Assembly: GCF_004011505.1 (NCBI RefSeq)
Contig: NZ_SAUN01000001.1
Location: 9,327,501-9,391,500 of the forward strand
Reading direction: 5' to 3'
Length of the DNA: 64,000 bases
Source of the DNA: Nonomuraea polychroma
Lineage (GTDB): Bacteria; Actinomycetota; Actinomycetes; Streptosporangiales; Streptosporangiaceae
The position numbers were made by a program, and so were the translations under genes. The notes under the pieces were generated by a model. The model saw only the letters and a program-made list of their open reading frames with translations, ran no database searches and was not told where the DNA came from. This document shows positions 41,088-49,351 of the stretch, one piece after another; within the stretch, counting starts at the first letter, position 1, and each line of letters starts with the position of its first letter.

Positions 41088-41606
41088 ATGACCAAGGTCG
41101 CCTGGAACGCCAAGGAGCTCACTGTCGGGCAGCTGGCCGAGCGCAGCGGCGTCGCTGTCTCCGCCCTGCACTTCTATGAGGCCAAGGGGCTCATCAAGAG
41201 CCGTCGTACGGCCGGCAACCAGCGCCGTTACGGGCGCGACAGCCTGCGCAGAGTCGCCTTCATCAGGCTGGCGCAGCGCATCGGGATCCCGCTCAAGACC
41301 ATCAAGGACGCATTGGCGGAGCTACCGGACCAACGCACACCCACGCGCGACGACTGGGCGAGGCTGTCGGCCGCGTGGCGGAGCGAGCTGGACGATCGCA
41401 TCCTGCAGCTGCAGCGGCTGCGGGACGACCTGACGGACTGCATCGGCTGCGGCTGCCTGTCGCTCGACCGGTGCCCCGTGGCCAACCCGTACGACCGGCT
41501 TGGAGACGAGGGGCCGGGCGCGCGACGCATCGACACCAAGCTGTGCCCGCCGGAGCTCGCGCAGGTCTGCTGCTCGGCGGAGCCGGCCGCCGTGGGCGGG
41601 CAGTGA
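41088..41606 (+). CDS. soxR: Redox-sensitive transcriptional activator SoxR
   Basis: A 172-residue MerR-family regulator. The N-terminal HTH is [20 protein letters not shown] with the SoxR-type YEAKGLI. The [2Fe-2S] cluster motif [12 protein letters not shown] (CxxCxCxxxxxC) is complete. It senses redox-cycling compounds and in actinomycetes usually activates a small set of oxidoreductase and efflux genes. No SoxR box was identified nearby. It follows the Lrp gene closely and may be read through from it. Confidence 0.95.
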   Translation: MTKVAWNAKELTVGQLAERSGVAVSALHFYEAKGLIKSRRTAGNQRRYGRDSLRRVAFIRLAQRIGIPLKTIKDALAELPDQRTPTRDDWARLSAAWRSELDDRILQLQRLRDDLTDCIGCGCLSLDRCPVANPYDRLGDEGPGARRIDTKLCPPELAQVCCSAEPAAVGGQ

Positions 41607-41609
41607 TCG

Positions 41610-42083
41610 TCAAGCCTTGATCGGCCGGGCCTGGCGGGGTGTCTCGGCCGGCGGGACGATCAAGGTGGGCCGGTGCGCGTGGTGCAGCACGTGGTTGGAG
41701 ACGCTGCCGAGCAGCACCGACCTCGCCCCCGCCAGGCCGCGGGAGCCCGTCACGATCAGCGAGGCGTCGACCTCGTCGGCGACGTCCACGATGGTCTTCC
41801 AGATCGACTCGTTGCCGGCGACCGCCCGATAGCTCACGTCGGCGAGCCCAGACGCGATCGCCAGCTCGGCGCCCTCCCTCGCGTGCTGCTCCGCCTGGGC
41901 TTCCGCCTCGTCCCCGGTGTCAGGGTCGATCGCGGCCGCGGCCAGCGGGTACCGGCGCAGTTGGACGAGCAATGGCTCCCACACCGTCAGAACGACGGTC
42001 GGCTCGGCCGAGAGATGCTTGGCGGCGAACTCGATCGCGGTCCGCGCGTCAGCCGAGCCATCGTAGGCGACAAGGACGGTCAT
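41610..42083 (-). CDS. Universal stress protein (UspA family)
   Basis: A 157-residue single UspA domain. It begins MTVLVAYDGSADARTAIEFA and ends with the ATP-binding motif VTGSRGLAGARSVLLGSVSN followed by RPTLIVPP (G-2x-G-9x-G-S/T). This indicates the nucleotide-binding class. It is convergent with soxR at a 3-nt gap. Confidence 0.93.
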   Translation of the reverse strand: MTVLVAYDGSADARTAIEFAAKHLSAEPTVVLTVWEPLLVQLRRYPLAAAAIDPDTGDEAEAQAEQHAREGAELAIASGLADVSYRAVAGNESIWKTIVDVADEVDASLIVTGSRGLAGARSVLLGSVSNHVLHHAHRPTLIVPPAETPRQARPIKA

Positions 42084-42401
42084 GGCGTGCTCCTCTTCCC
42101 TTCAGTCATCCGCTAGAGCACCGACGTGATCACTCCCATTCCGTAGGTCCTTGTCTGGTTCGTCACATCGACTCGGACCAGTGGTGTCCCGAGGTGTCGC
42201 CCCTGGGAACCTCCCGGGCTCGAGTCAGCATCCAATGGACGCTCGCCTGCTCTGCAGTGCGCTCCGGCGGCACCGTTGCTGTACGCGGCAGTGACCCTGA
42301 TCATGCTCCAGATCGCCGCCCATCCGACGAGGCTTGATTGGTACGGAGATCCTGGGATTGTGGTCCTTGGCCGATCTGGACAGGGCTAGCTCCTGTAGTG
42401 G
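42084..42401. other. Gap between Usp and PAP2 genes, no gene seen
   Basis: 318 bp between a minus-strand start and a minus-strand stop. It should contain the promoter of the Usp gene. No supportable ORF, RNA or repeat is visible. Confidence 0.35.
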
Positions 42402-43238
42402 CTACGTGTGAAGCGGTGAGCCCGAATGCCGGGATCTCGCCTTACGCCGGCGCTCGACGAGGAAGCCCCACACTGATGCGGCAGCGATGGCGACAACGAG
42501 CAACACGGCGCTTCCGGCAACGTCGAGCACGTAGTGGTTCCCCGTGGTGAGCACGACTGCCGTCATGCCTAGGGGGAACACCCACGACAACAGCGCCAAT
42601 CGTGGATGGGAGGCCCGCAACGCGTACCAAACGGCGTACGCGCACCACAGCGACCATCCCACGTGCATGCTGGGCATGGCCGAATAGAGGTTCTGGCCGC
42701 TTCCGATCTGTCGTGAGGCATGGCCGCCCAGGATGTCGTGCTCGGCAATGATGTCGACGACGCCCGGCAGAGCGAACCGTGGCGGCGACATGGGCAGCGC
42801 CCAGAAGACGGGCAGCACGAGGACGGCCATCGCGACGAGGGTCCGGCGGACCTTGACGTAGACATCGGCGTGCCGGACGAAGACCCACACCAGCACACCG
42901 ATGATCGCGACGTAGTACAGGCGGTAGTAGTACACCGCCGGCTGGATCAGGGCCGAATGCTCGGTCAGCCACTGGTTGGCCCTCAGCGCGATGTCCAGGT
43001 GGAGGGCGTGCTCTATGGATTGCAGGGTCAGCGCGTTGGCGGTGGCGGCCGCGACGTCCTTCCCGGCAGCGGCATGAAGCCGCGAGAAGAGCAGGATCAC
43101 GAGCAGCAGACCGACCACTTCAACGAGCGCGGCGGGGCGCCCACGTACGCTCTCGTCGAGCGCGCCCGACCGGACCCGCTCGATCAGGCGCGAGGATCGG
43201 CCGGTGGCAACCTCACGCCACCAGCGGACCCTATTCAT
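42402..43238 (-). CDS. PAP2-family membrane phosphatase
   Basis: A 278-residue membrane protein with about six helices. The PAP2 catalytic motifs are present: motif 2 SAMPSMHVGWSLW with the histidine, and motif 3 TTGNHYVLDVAGS with the nucleophile histidine. This layout resembles the actinobacterial inositol phosphorylceramide synthase-like and phosphatidylinositol-related subgroup. The substrate is probably a lipid phosphate. It stands alone. Confidence 0.88.
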   Translation of the reverse strand: MNRVRWWREVATGRSSRLIERVRSGALDESVRGRPAALVEVVGLLLVILLFSRLHAAAGKDVAAATANALTLQSIEHALHLDIALRANQWLTEHSALIQPAVYYYRLYYVAIIGVLVWVFVRHADVYVKVRRTLVAMAVLVLPVFWALPMSPPRFALPGVVDIIAEHDILGGHASRQIGSGQNLYSAMPSMHVGWSLWCAYAVWYALRASHPRLALLSWVFPLGMTAVVLTTGNHYVLDVAGSAVLLVVAIAAASVWGFLVERRRKARSRHSGSPLHT

Positions 43239-43335
43239 TCGCCCCGCGCTCCATATCTAGAGATCCGCTCGCGACCTCCCCACATTACGGACGGTCGGAT
43301 CGCCCGTACCGGGCGACCACTTCATGGGAAACAGG

Positions 43336-43425
43336 TCAGAAGAAGTGTGCACCGATCTCGGCCTGTAACCGCTCGGCCTCAGACGGATCGTCTTCCCCCG
43401 GCAGGGGTGCCGCTGGCTGGCCCAT
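43336..43425 (-). CDS. Possible 29-residue small protein
   Basis: A short frame beginning ATG at 43425, with AAGGGTG 6-8 nt upstream, encodes MGQPAAPLPGEDDPSEAERL, then QAEIGAHFF. Composition is natural (acidic, helical second half) and unlike the surrounding out-of-frame noise. No family is recognised. It lies in the 358-bp gap between the PAP2 start and the DUF2268 promoter, which otherwise holds no gene. Confidence 0.3.
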   Translation of the reverse strand: MGQPAAPLPGEDDPSEAERLQAEIGAHFF

Positions 43426-43558
43426 GTCGTCACCCTTCTGGTGAAGGTCGGTCCGGCTGCGTACGGGTCCACAGCCGTCCCTGGCACGGTAGTCCAGCCG
43501 CTTGGGACCGCTCCCGGTTGCGTCCGAGGCCGTACTCTCGACGAGGAGCGCCGCTGGT

Positions 43559-43589
43559 TTGACCTTGACGCTGCGTCAACTTCTAGCAT
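43559..43589 (+). promoter_or_regulatory. MerR-type promoter with 19-bp spacer
   Basis: The -35 TTGACC (43559-43564) and -10 TAGCAT (43584-43589) are separated by exactly 19 bp, the long spacer typical of MerR-controlled promoters. The spacer contains the dyad TTGACGCTGCGTCAA (43565-43579). The start codon of the DUF2268 gene is 8 nt beyond the -10. A MerR-family gene follows in the same unit and is the likely regulator. Confidence 0.75.
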
Positions 43590-43596
43590 CGGGGCC

Positions 43597-44481
43597 ATGT
43601 CGATCACCGTTCTTGACACCTACTCCGCCATGAGGCAGATCCTGCTGGCCCCGGTCGCGGACCGCGTTGACCTGCTGCGTTCGATGCTGGAGGCCAACAG
43701 GGGCATGTACCGCTACAACCCCGGCGAGGTCGACCTGGTGGCCATGCACCTCGAAACATCCGGTTTCCCCATCGACCGCGACGAGGAGCGTTGCCTCGAC
43801 GCGCTCGAAACCCTGGCGGCGGCCGGAGCCTGGGAGCGGATGCAACGCGCGCTCGACGACGCTCTCGCCGTACTGCTGGAGGCGACGCCGGGGCTGGAGG
43901 CCCCGGACATCACCGTGCTGTTCGTCCTCGGCGATCCGGCTGACAAGCATTTCATGGGTCCCTGCAAAGGATTGACCGGTTTCGGCGGCATCTCGGGCAA
44001 CATCGCCATCACGTTCTGGCCCTTTCCCGAGAACGTGGAGCGGCTGGAGGCCACCGCCGTGCACGAACTGCACCACAACCTGCGGTGGGGCCCGGGCGGG
44101 GTCGTGTGGGACCCGATGACCGTCACGGTCGGCGATCACATCGTCGGCGAGGGCCTGGCCGACGCCTTCGCCCGCCAGCTCTACGGCGACGAGCTCGGCC
44201 CCGCCCGCATCGGCGTGCCGCACCTGCACGACGACGAGGTCTTCAGCAAGGTGCTCACCGGGCTCGACGTGACCGGCATGCACAACTTCACTGCCTGGGT
44301 GCACGGCGACCCCAGCGCCGAGCGCTTCGGCCTCACCCCGGTGGGACTGCCGATGGGTGCCGGGTACGCCGCGGGCAACAGGCTGGTCGACACCTACCTG
44401 GCGGCGACCGGGCAGACGGCGGCGCAGGCCCTGCACGCCGACAGCTCGGAGATCATCGCAGCCACGCTCCGCCGCGAGTAA
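43597..44481 (+). CDS. DUF2268-type putative Zn-dependent protease
   Basis: A 294-residue cytoplasmic protein. The zinc motif TAVHELHHNLRWG (HExxH) is followed by a downstream glutamate in GEGLADAFARQLYGDE, the HExxH-E arrangement of DUF2268 metalloproteases. GFGGISGNIAITFWP precedes it as the edge strand. No signal peptide. It lies directly behind a MerR promoter, with the -10 only 8 nt from the ATG, so the message is nearly leaderless. It is 10 nt upstream of a TipA-like MerR gene, forming a two-gene unit. Confidence 0.85.
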   Translation: MSITVLDTYSAMRQILLAPVADRVDLLRSMLEANRGMYRYNPGEVDLVAMHLETSGFPIDRDEERCLDALETLAAAGAWERMQRALDDALAVLLEATPGLEAPDITVLFVLGDPADKHFMGPCKGLTGFGGISGNIAITFWPFPENVERLEATAVHELHHNLRWGPGGVVWDPMTVTVGDHIVGEGLADAFARQLYGDELGPARIGVPHLHDDEVFSKVLTGLDVTGMHNFTAWVHGDPSAERFGLTPVGLPMGAGYAAGNRLVDTYLAATGQTAAQALHADSSEIIAATLRRE

Positions 44482-44491
44482 CACTGGAACG

Positions 44492-45250
44492 ATGGAGTGG
44501 ACGATCCAGGAACTCGCGACGAGGGCCGGCATCACCAGCCGCACCCTGCGTCACTACGACCGCGTCGGGCTCTTGGCCCCGTCCCGGGTCGGCGCGAACG
44601 GGTACCGCTACTACGACCCGGGCGCGGTCGCCCGGCTACAGCGGATCCTGCTCATGCGCCGGCTCGGCATGAGCTTGCCGGACATCGCCAAGGTCCTGGC
44701 AGACGAGGTGGACACGTGCGAGGGGCTCCGCGTCCACATCGCCGCACTGGAGGAGGAACGGGACCGCATCGAAAGGCAGATCCGCTCTGTGCGTCACACG
44801 CTCGAGGCCCTGCAGGCGGGGGCGGAACCGCGGATGGACGTCATGCTGGCGGGGTTCAACGACCGTTACAAGGACGAGGTGATCTCACTCTGGGGCGAGC
44901 GCGCGTTCCAAGTGAGCAACGACTGGTGGCACGGCAAGACCCTTGACCAGCAGCTGGCCTGGAAGCAGGCCACCGAAGACCTCGTCGCCGCATGGGTCGC
45001 CGCGGCGAGGGCCGGGATCTCTCCGACCTCGGCGCGTGCCCAGACGCTGGCCGCCCGGCACGTCCGGTGGCTGAGCGAGATCCCCGGTACGCCCACGGCG
45101 GACGGCAATCGGGAACAGTCGATCGCGATGGTGAAGGGCCTGGGGGACATGTACGTCGACGACCCCCGCTTCGCCGGCATGTACGACGACGCCGCGGGGG
45201 CGGCGTTCGTCCGCGACGCACTGCACGCGTACGCGCGGACCCAGATGTAG
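44492..45250 (+). CDS. MerR family regulator with TipAS ligand domain
   Basis: A 252-residue regulator. The N-terminal MerR helix-turn-helix is TIQELATRAGITSRTLRHYD, GLLAPSRVGANGYRYYD. A coiled coil follows (residues 75-110, ALEEERDRIERQIRSVRHTL), then a TipAS domain (GFNDRYKDEVISLWGERAFQ; FAGMYDDAAGAAFVRDALHA). TipAS binds thiopeptide-type or other bulky antibiotics and triggers activation. It likely binds the dyad at 43565-43579 and autoregulates the unit with the DUF2268 protease. Confidence 0.93.
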   Translation: MEWTIQELATRAGITSRTLRHYDRVGLLAPSRVGANGYRYYDPGAVARLQRILLMRRLGMSLPDIAKVLADEVDTCEGLRVHIAALEEERDRIERQIRSVRHTLEALQAGAEPRMDVMLAGFNDRYKDEVISLWGERAFQVSNDWWHGKTLDQQLAWKQATEDLVAAWVAAARAGISPTSARAQTLAARHVRWLSEIPGTPTADGNREQSIAMVKGLGDMYVDDPRFAGMYDDAAGAAFVRDALHAYARTQM

Positions 45251-45255
45251 CTGTC

Positions 45256-45303
45256 TTGGCGGCTCCGCGCTCCGTGTCACCTTGATGGTTCCGCGCTTGG
45301 TGT
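45256..45303. repeat. Direct repeat copy A (pair with 52114-52161)
   Basis: 48 bp centred on CCGCGCTCCGTGTCACCTTG, matching 52114-52161 at about 43 positions in the same orientation. The two copies bracket the glycoside hydrolase/GtrA block. The rest of the 45251-45490 gap has no gene; origin of the repeat unknown. Confidence 0.65.
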
Positions 45304-45490
45304 GAGGTAACCACCTTTGGCCTGTCAGGGGATGCCGCGCGCCGGGTCGGCGTCGACGGCCAGCAGCGTCACATCGACGCGAAGCCGACGCCCGAACCGC
45401 GTCGGCGAGTGACGCGACACCGCAACGACGCGCCGCCGGACAGCCCGCCGCCAGCGTCAAGTTCCACAGCCGGAAACTGTACGAGGTAGG

Positions 45491-46930
45491 TCACGGGGTG
45501 GCGTTCAGCAGGTCCAACGCACTGTGCTGCCGGGCCGCGTCCATGCGGTCGAACGGTCCGGCCCAGCTCAGTCCGTACGCGTCGATGCTGTTGCGGTCGC
45601 TGGCGTACGCCCGGTCGGCCTGCCGTCGAAGGTAGGTGGTGTAGGCCCCGCCGGTCACCGTGTTGAGCTCACCGATCCCGCGGATGAACGCGCCCTTGAA
45701 CGACGGTCCGTCACTGCCGCAGCCGTTACTCTCGCATGGTTCGCGCAGGATGCCGCCCGGATTGAGCGATGGACTGGTGGTGGCCGCATCGGCGATGCGG
45801 CGGGCCACGGCGAGTGCGTTGGTGTCGCCGGTGAGTTTGTTGAGCTGGACCAGTCCGTTGACGAGCACGCCCTGGTTGTAGGTCCAGGCCACGTCGCCAT
45901 TGTTGCGGCAGGTGCTCATGTTGATGCCGTCGTTCACCAGGTTCGAGCTGTTGATCATTCCGGTGCTCTGGAACCAGCTCCAGCCGGCCTGCGCGCGTTG
46001 GCGATATGTCTGGTCACCGGGGATCCGGTAGGACAACGCAGCGTTGAGCTGAATGTAGAGGCTGTTGGCGATGGCGTTCTTGGTCAGCCGATCGGTCTTC
46101 CAGTAGACACCGCCCCCGCACCTGGTATCCCAGAAGCTGAACATGTGGTCCGCGTCGGCCCGGGCGGTGTTGAGGTAACGGACGTCCTTTGTGAGGTCGT
46201 ACGCGGCGACCCAGGCCAGACCCCACCAGCCGGTGTCGTCGATGAATTCGTTGCGAAATTCGCCCTGGTGGGAGCCGCGCTGCTTGTCGTACGTGTTGGC
46301 GATCGTGTACTGGTAGCTGGCCATCCCGCTGACCCGGATGTTGTCGATGATCGCGGTGAGGGCATTGGCGCTGTTCCACCAGCCGGTGGTGTCGAACAGG
46401 CCAGTGCCCTGGTTGTAGGCCGTCATGAGCGCGGTCGCCGCGGCGGTGCGCCGGTCCCAGGCGTTCCAGGTGCTGCGGGCCCACGCGGTGCAGGCGATCT
46501 CGGGCCGGTCGCCCGCCTTGCCGCAGGCGCGTAGCACGCCGACGCCGCGGGTCGCCCAGTCATCCACATTGAACATCGCGGTACGCCAGCCGCCGGCGCC
46601 GGCCGGGATCGTGATGTTGCCGAGCCGGCTACCCGAACCCCAACTGCGCCCGCCGTCGAAGGACCGGTCGAGCCATGCCTCGTCGCCTGGCCGACCAGAC
46701 TGGATCGACGCCCATGCCATCGCATCGACGTCGTTGACGTGCAAGGTAAGCCGGCGCCCGTAGAGGGTGGCGGTGACGGGCTGCCGTTCGGACGGCGCCA
46801 GGGCCGGGTCCCGCCCGTCGCAGAACCTGTTGCAGATGGCGGCGTTCGCCGCTGCGCCGGCCGCGAAGCCCGGTCCGGTGAGCGCCATGGCGGCACCGAT
46901 CGCTGCGGCTTTGAGCCAGGAAAGCGACAC
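45491..46930 (-). CDS. Secreted glycoside hydrolase family 76 protein
   Basis: A 479-residue exported protein. A signal peptide (SLSWLKAAAIGAAMALTGPG) precedes an N-terminal region of about 130 residues and then the GH76 (alpha/alpha)6 domain. The catalytic aspartate pair lies in EFIDDTGWWGLAWVAAYDLT. Other conserved segments are NQGTGLFDTTGWWNSANALT, DTRCGGGVYWKTD and WTYNQGVLVNGLVQL. GH76 enzymes cleave alpha-1,6-mannan backbones, so a yeast or actinobacterial mannan is the probable target. GTG 46930 has GGAGGA upstream. It is 100 nt downstream of the GH27 gene, possibly in the same operon. Confidence 0.9.
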   Translation of the reverse strand: MSLSWLKAAAIGAAMALTGPGFAAGAAANAAICNRFCDGRDPALAPSERQPVTATLYGRRLTLHVNDVDAMAWASIQSGRPGDEAWLDRSFDGGRSWGSGSRLGNITIPAGAGGWRTAMFNVDDWATRGVGVLRACGKAGDRPEIACTAWARSTWNAWDRRTAAATALMTAYNQGTGLFDTTGWWNSANALTAIIDNIRVSGMASYQYTIANTYDKQRGSHQGEFRNEFIDDTGWWGLAWVAAYDLTKDVRYLNTARADADHMFSFWDTRCGGGVYWKTDRLTKNAIANSLYIQLNAALSYRIPGDQTYRQRAQAGWSWFQSTGMINSSNLVNDGINMSTCRNNGDVAWTYNQGVLVNGLVQLNKLTGDTNALAVARRIADAATTSPSLNPGGILREPCESNGCGSDGPSFKGAFIRGIGELNTVTGGAYTTYLRRQADRAYASDRNSIDAYGLSWAGPFDRMDAARQHSALDLLNATP

Positions 46931-47030
46931 AGGATCCTCCAGACAGACGTGCTCATGATGATGGGATCGCGGCCAGCAGCGCCCCGAGGCCACCGGCCTC
47001 GATGCTCATGGGTAGACCTTCGTGGAGGCA

Positions 47031-49130
47031 CTAACAGACCAGGCGGGCGTCCGCCCAGTTGGCGTGGTCGTAGTTGACGCCGTCGCCGCCGTCGCCGGCC
47101 ACCAGGTGCAGCGTCGTGCGACCCGAGATGCCGACGTCCACCTGCACCGGCGACGTCGTGGTCACCGACGGACTGGTGTACACCGTCACCCCGTCGGCGA
47201 CGAGGGAGAATACGACGCTTCCCTGGCCGGCGGTCTCCGCGTCGATGCCGAGCACCGCGGTGAACCGGCTGCAGCCGCTCACCCCGAGTGCGACGTCTGC
47301 CGTGGCGTGCACGCCGACACCCTTCGGATAGAACACGCCGTTGACTGTCTGCACGCTGCCGTCAGATGTGAGCTGCTCACCGTTGGACTGGTCGCGCTCG
47401 GCCGCTCCCCAGCCGTTCGTGGACGATGTCCAGGCGCGGTCGGAGGCGAACGAGCCGGTGCCGGTGCCGCCGCAGACGAGAGTCGCGTCGCCCCAGTCGG
47501 CGTGGTCGTAGTTGGTGTCGTTGCGTGCGTTGGTCACCCGCAGTTCCAGGGCCAGGTAGCCGCCGGTCGACACCGCCAGCCTGGTGGGAGCCTGTCCACC
47601 GCTCTTCACCGCGGTGTAGCCGAGCAGCCGCCCGTCGCCATAGACCGCGAAGCGTGCGGAGCCGTTGCCGCCGCTCTCGGCGTCGATGCCGACCTGCGCG
47701 CTGAAGGTACGGCAGGCGCGGCCCAGATAGACGTGGACGGAGGAGTCGGCGTGGACGCCGATTCCCTTCGCGAACGTGGTGCCGCCGATGCTGATCGTGC
47801 GGCCGTCGCCGGCGCCCTGTTCGCCGTTGGACCGGTCGCGTTCGGCCGGGCCCCATCCGTTGGACGACGCGAGCCAGGTCAGGTCGCTGACCTGCAGCGT
47901 GCCCGATGCGGGTGCCGCGGCGAGCGTGCCGGCGCGGGTCACGCGGTACATCGCCACGCCGTGCGACGGGACGGTCGCGGAGACGCTGCCGGTCGAGGTT
48001 GTGGTCGCCTTCGACCAGAGGTCTTTTAAGGTGTACTGGCTGGAGCCGCCGATGCCCAGTGCGGCCGCCGTGGTCGCCACCGTCGCTGCGGCGCCGGTCC
48101 GGTTGAGCAGCACCACGGCGACCGAGCCGTCGCTCATCGGCTTCGCCCACACCTCGGTCTCGCCGAAATCGGCCACCCGGCGCCCCTGCGAGCCGCCCCA
48201 GTCCTGGTTGACCGCGATCACGTCCGCGTTCTTCACAATGGACAGTGTGCTGGCGGAGACCGAGCGCAGGTCGTTGCCGAGCAGCAGCGGCGAGGACAGC
48301 AGCGCCCACAGCGAGAAGTGCGTCGTGTATTCCGCCTGGGTCATGCCGCCGTTGCCGACCTCCAGCATGTCGGGGTCGTTGTAGAAACCCTTGCGGGCGA
48401 ACGGTTCGAGGCCGGCCTGCTGGTCGAGGATCGAGGCCATGCTGGCCCACGAGTCGTTGATGTCGTCGGTGGTGCGCCAGACGACCCCGCCGACCGTGGG
48501 GGCGAACAGCCACGGCTCGGCGAGGCCCCAGTTGCAGATGCTGTACACGATGGCGCGGCCGGTGGCCCGCAACGCCTCACCCATGGCCCGGTAGCGGTCG
48601 GCGTCGGGACGGTTCTGGTGGTTGCAGTTGTCGTATTTGAGGTAGTCGACCTCCCAGGCGGCGAAGGTCTGCGCGTCGATGGTCTCGTGGTCGAGGCTTC
48701 CTGGCAGTCCCTGGCAGGTGGCGGTGCCGGCGGACTCGTAGATGCCGAGCTTGAGTCCGCGGGCGTGAACGTAGTCGGCGAGGGCCTTGATGCCGCCCGG
48801 GAAGCGGGTCGGGTGCGGCTGGAGGCGGCCCTGCGCGTCACGCGTGCCGGCCATCCAGCAGTCGTCGATATTGACGTACCTGTAGCCGGCATCGCGCAGT
48901 CCGGTGCTGACCAGCGCGTCGGCCGTGCTCCTGATCAGGTTTTCGTCGATGTTGCAACCGAAGCGGTTCCAGCTGTTCCAGCCCATCGGGGGTGCGGTGA
49001 GCGGGCCGGGCGGGGGCGTGGCCGAGGCAGCGGCCGGGGTGGCGGTCGGCCCGGCGACAACGATGAGGGTTGCGGCGGCCAGGACGGTGGCGAGCACGGC
49101 GGTGCGGAGGATGCGGACGAGGGAATGCAT
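47031..49130 (-). CDS. Secreted GH27 alpha-galactosidase with two NPCBM domains
   Basis: A 699-residue exported enzyme. The signal peptide spans about residues 1-35. The GH27 barrel runs from about 47 (PPMGWNSWNRFGCNIDENLI), with nucleophile D167 in VDYLKYDNCN and likely acid/base D223 in RTTDDI. A C-terminal beta domain ends near 395. Two NPCBM (novel putative carbohydrate-binding) domains follow, each ending in a YDHADW or YDHANW motif (GVHADSSVHVYLG; GVHATADVALGVSG). It removes terminal alpha-galactose or beta-arabinopyranose. The ATG at 49130 has AGGGAG upstream. A LacI-type operator lies 27 nt upstream. Confidence 0.94.
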   Translation of the reverse strand: MHSLVRILRTAVLATVLAAATLIVVAGPTATPAAASATPPPGPLTAPPMGWNSWNRFGCNIDENLIRSTADALVSTGLRDAGYRYVNIDDCWMAGTRDAQGRLQPHPTRFPGGIKALADYVHARGLKLGIYESAGTATCQGLPGSLDHETIDAQTFAAWEVDYLKYDNCNHQNRPDADRYRAMGEALRATGRAIVYSICNWGLAEPWLFAPTVGGVVWRTTDDINDSWASMASILDQQAGLEPFARKGFYNDPDMLEVGNGGMTQAEYTTHFSLWALLSSPLLLGNDLRSVSASTLSIVKNADVIAVNQDWGGSQGRRVADFGETEVWAKPMSDGSVAVVLLNRTGAAATVATTAAALGIGGSSQYTLKDLWSKATTTSTGSVSATVPSHGVAMYRVTRAGTLAAAPASGTLQVSDLTWLASSNGWGPAERDRSNGEQGAGDGRTISIGGTTFAKGIGVHADSSVHVYLGRACRTFSAQVGIDAESGGNGSARFAVYGDGRLLGYTAVKSGGQAPTRLAVSTGGYLALELRVTNARNDTNYDHADWGDATLVCGGTGTGSFASDRAWTSSTNGWGAAERDQSNGEQLTSDGSVQTVNGVFYPKGVGVHATADVALGVSGCSRFTAVLGIDAETAGQGSVVFSLVADGVTVYTSPSVTTTSPVQVDVGISGRTTLHLVAGDGGDGVNYDHANWADARLVC

Positions 49131-49156
49131 TCCGACTCCCTGGATGCGACGCGCCG

Positions 49157-49170
49157 TGAGAGCGCTCTCA
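49157..49170. promoter_or_regulatory. LacI/CebR-type operator palindrome
   Basis: TGAGAGCGCTCTCA is a perfect 14-bp palindrome differing by two symmetric bases from the CebR-type site TGGGAGCGCTCCCA. It lies 27 nt before the GH27 start, in the 221-bp gap shared with the divergent GH28 gene. A LacI-family repressor probably controls the hydrolase genes; its gene is not in this window. Confidence 0.75.
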
Positions 49171-49351
49171 GGAAAGAACCTTTACCATCAGCTTCATTGC
49201 TGTCAATGTCTACATGAGTCGATGCGTTCACCGGCCCGCCGCAACCCTCGGGCGTTTACGCAGGTGTTTCGTATATGTGAATCCGGATTACCTAAAAGTA
49301 ACAGTTTGCTAACGTGACGGATCGCGATGGAATGCACGGGAGGACATTCGG

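Noticed and set aside
43257-43619. 120-residue minus-strand frame over the MerR promoter
   Set aside because: It overlaps a strong promoter and the start of the DUF2268 gene and shows no family pattern.
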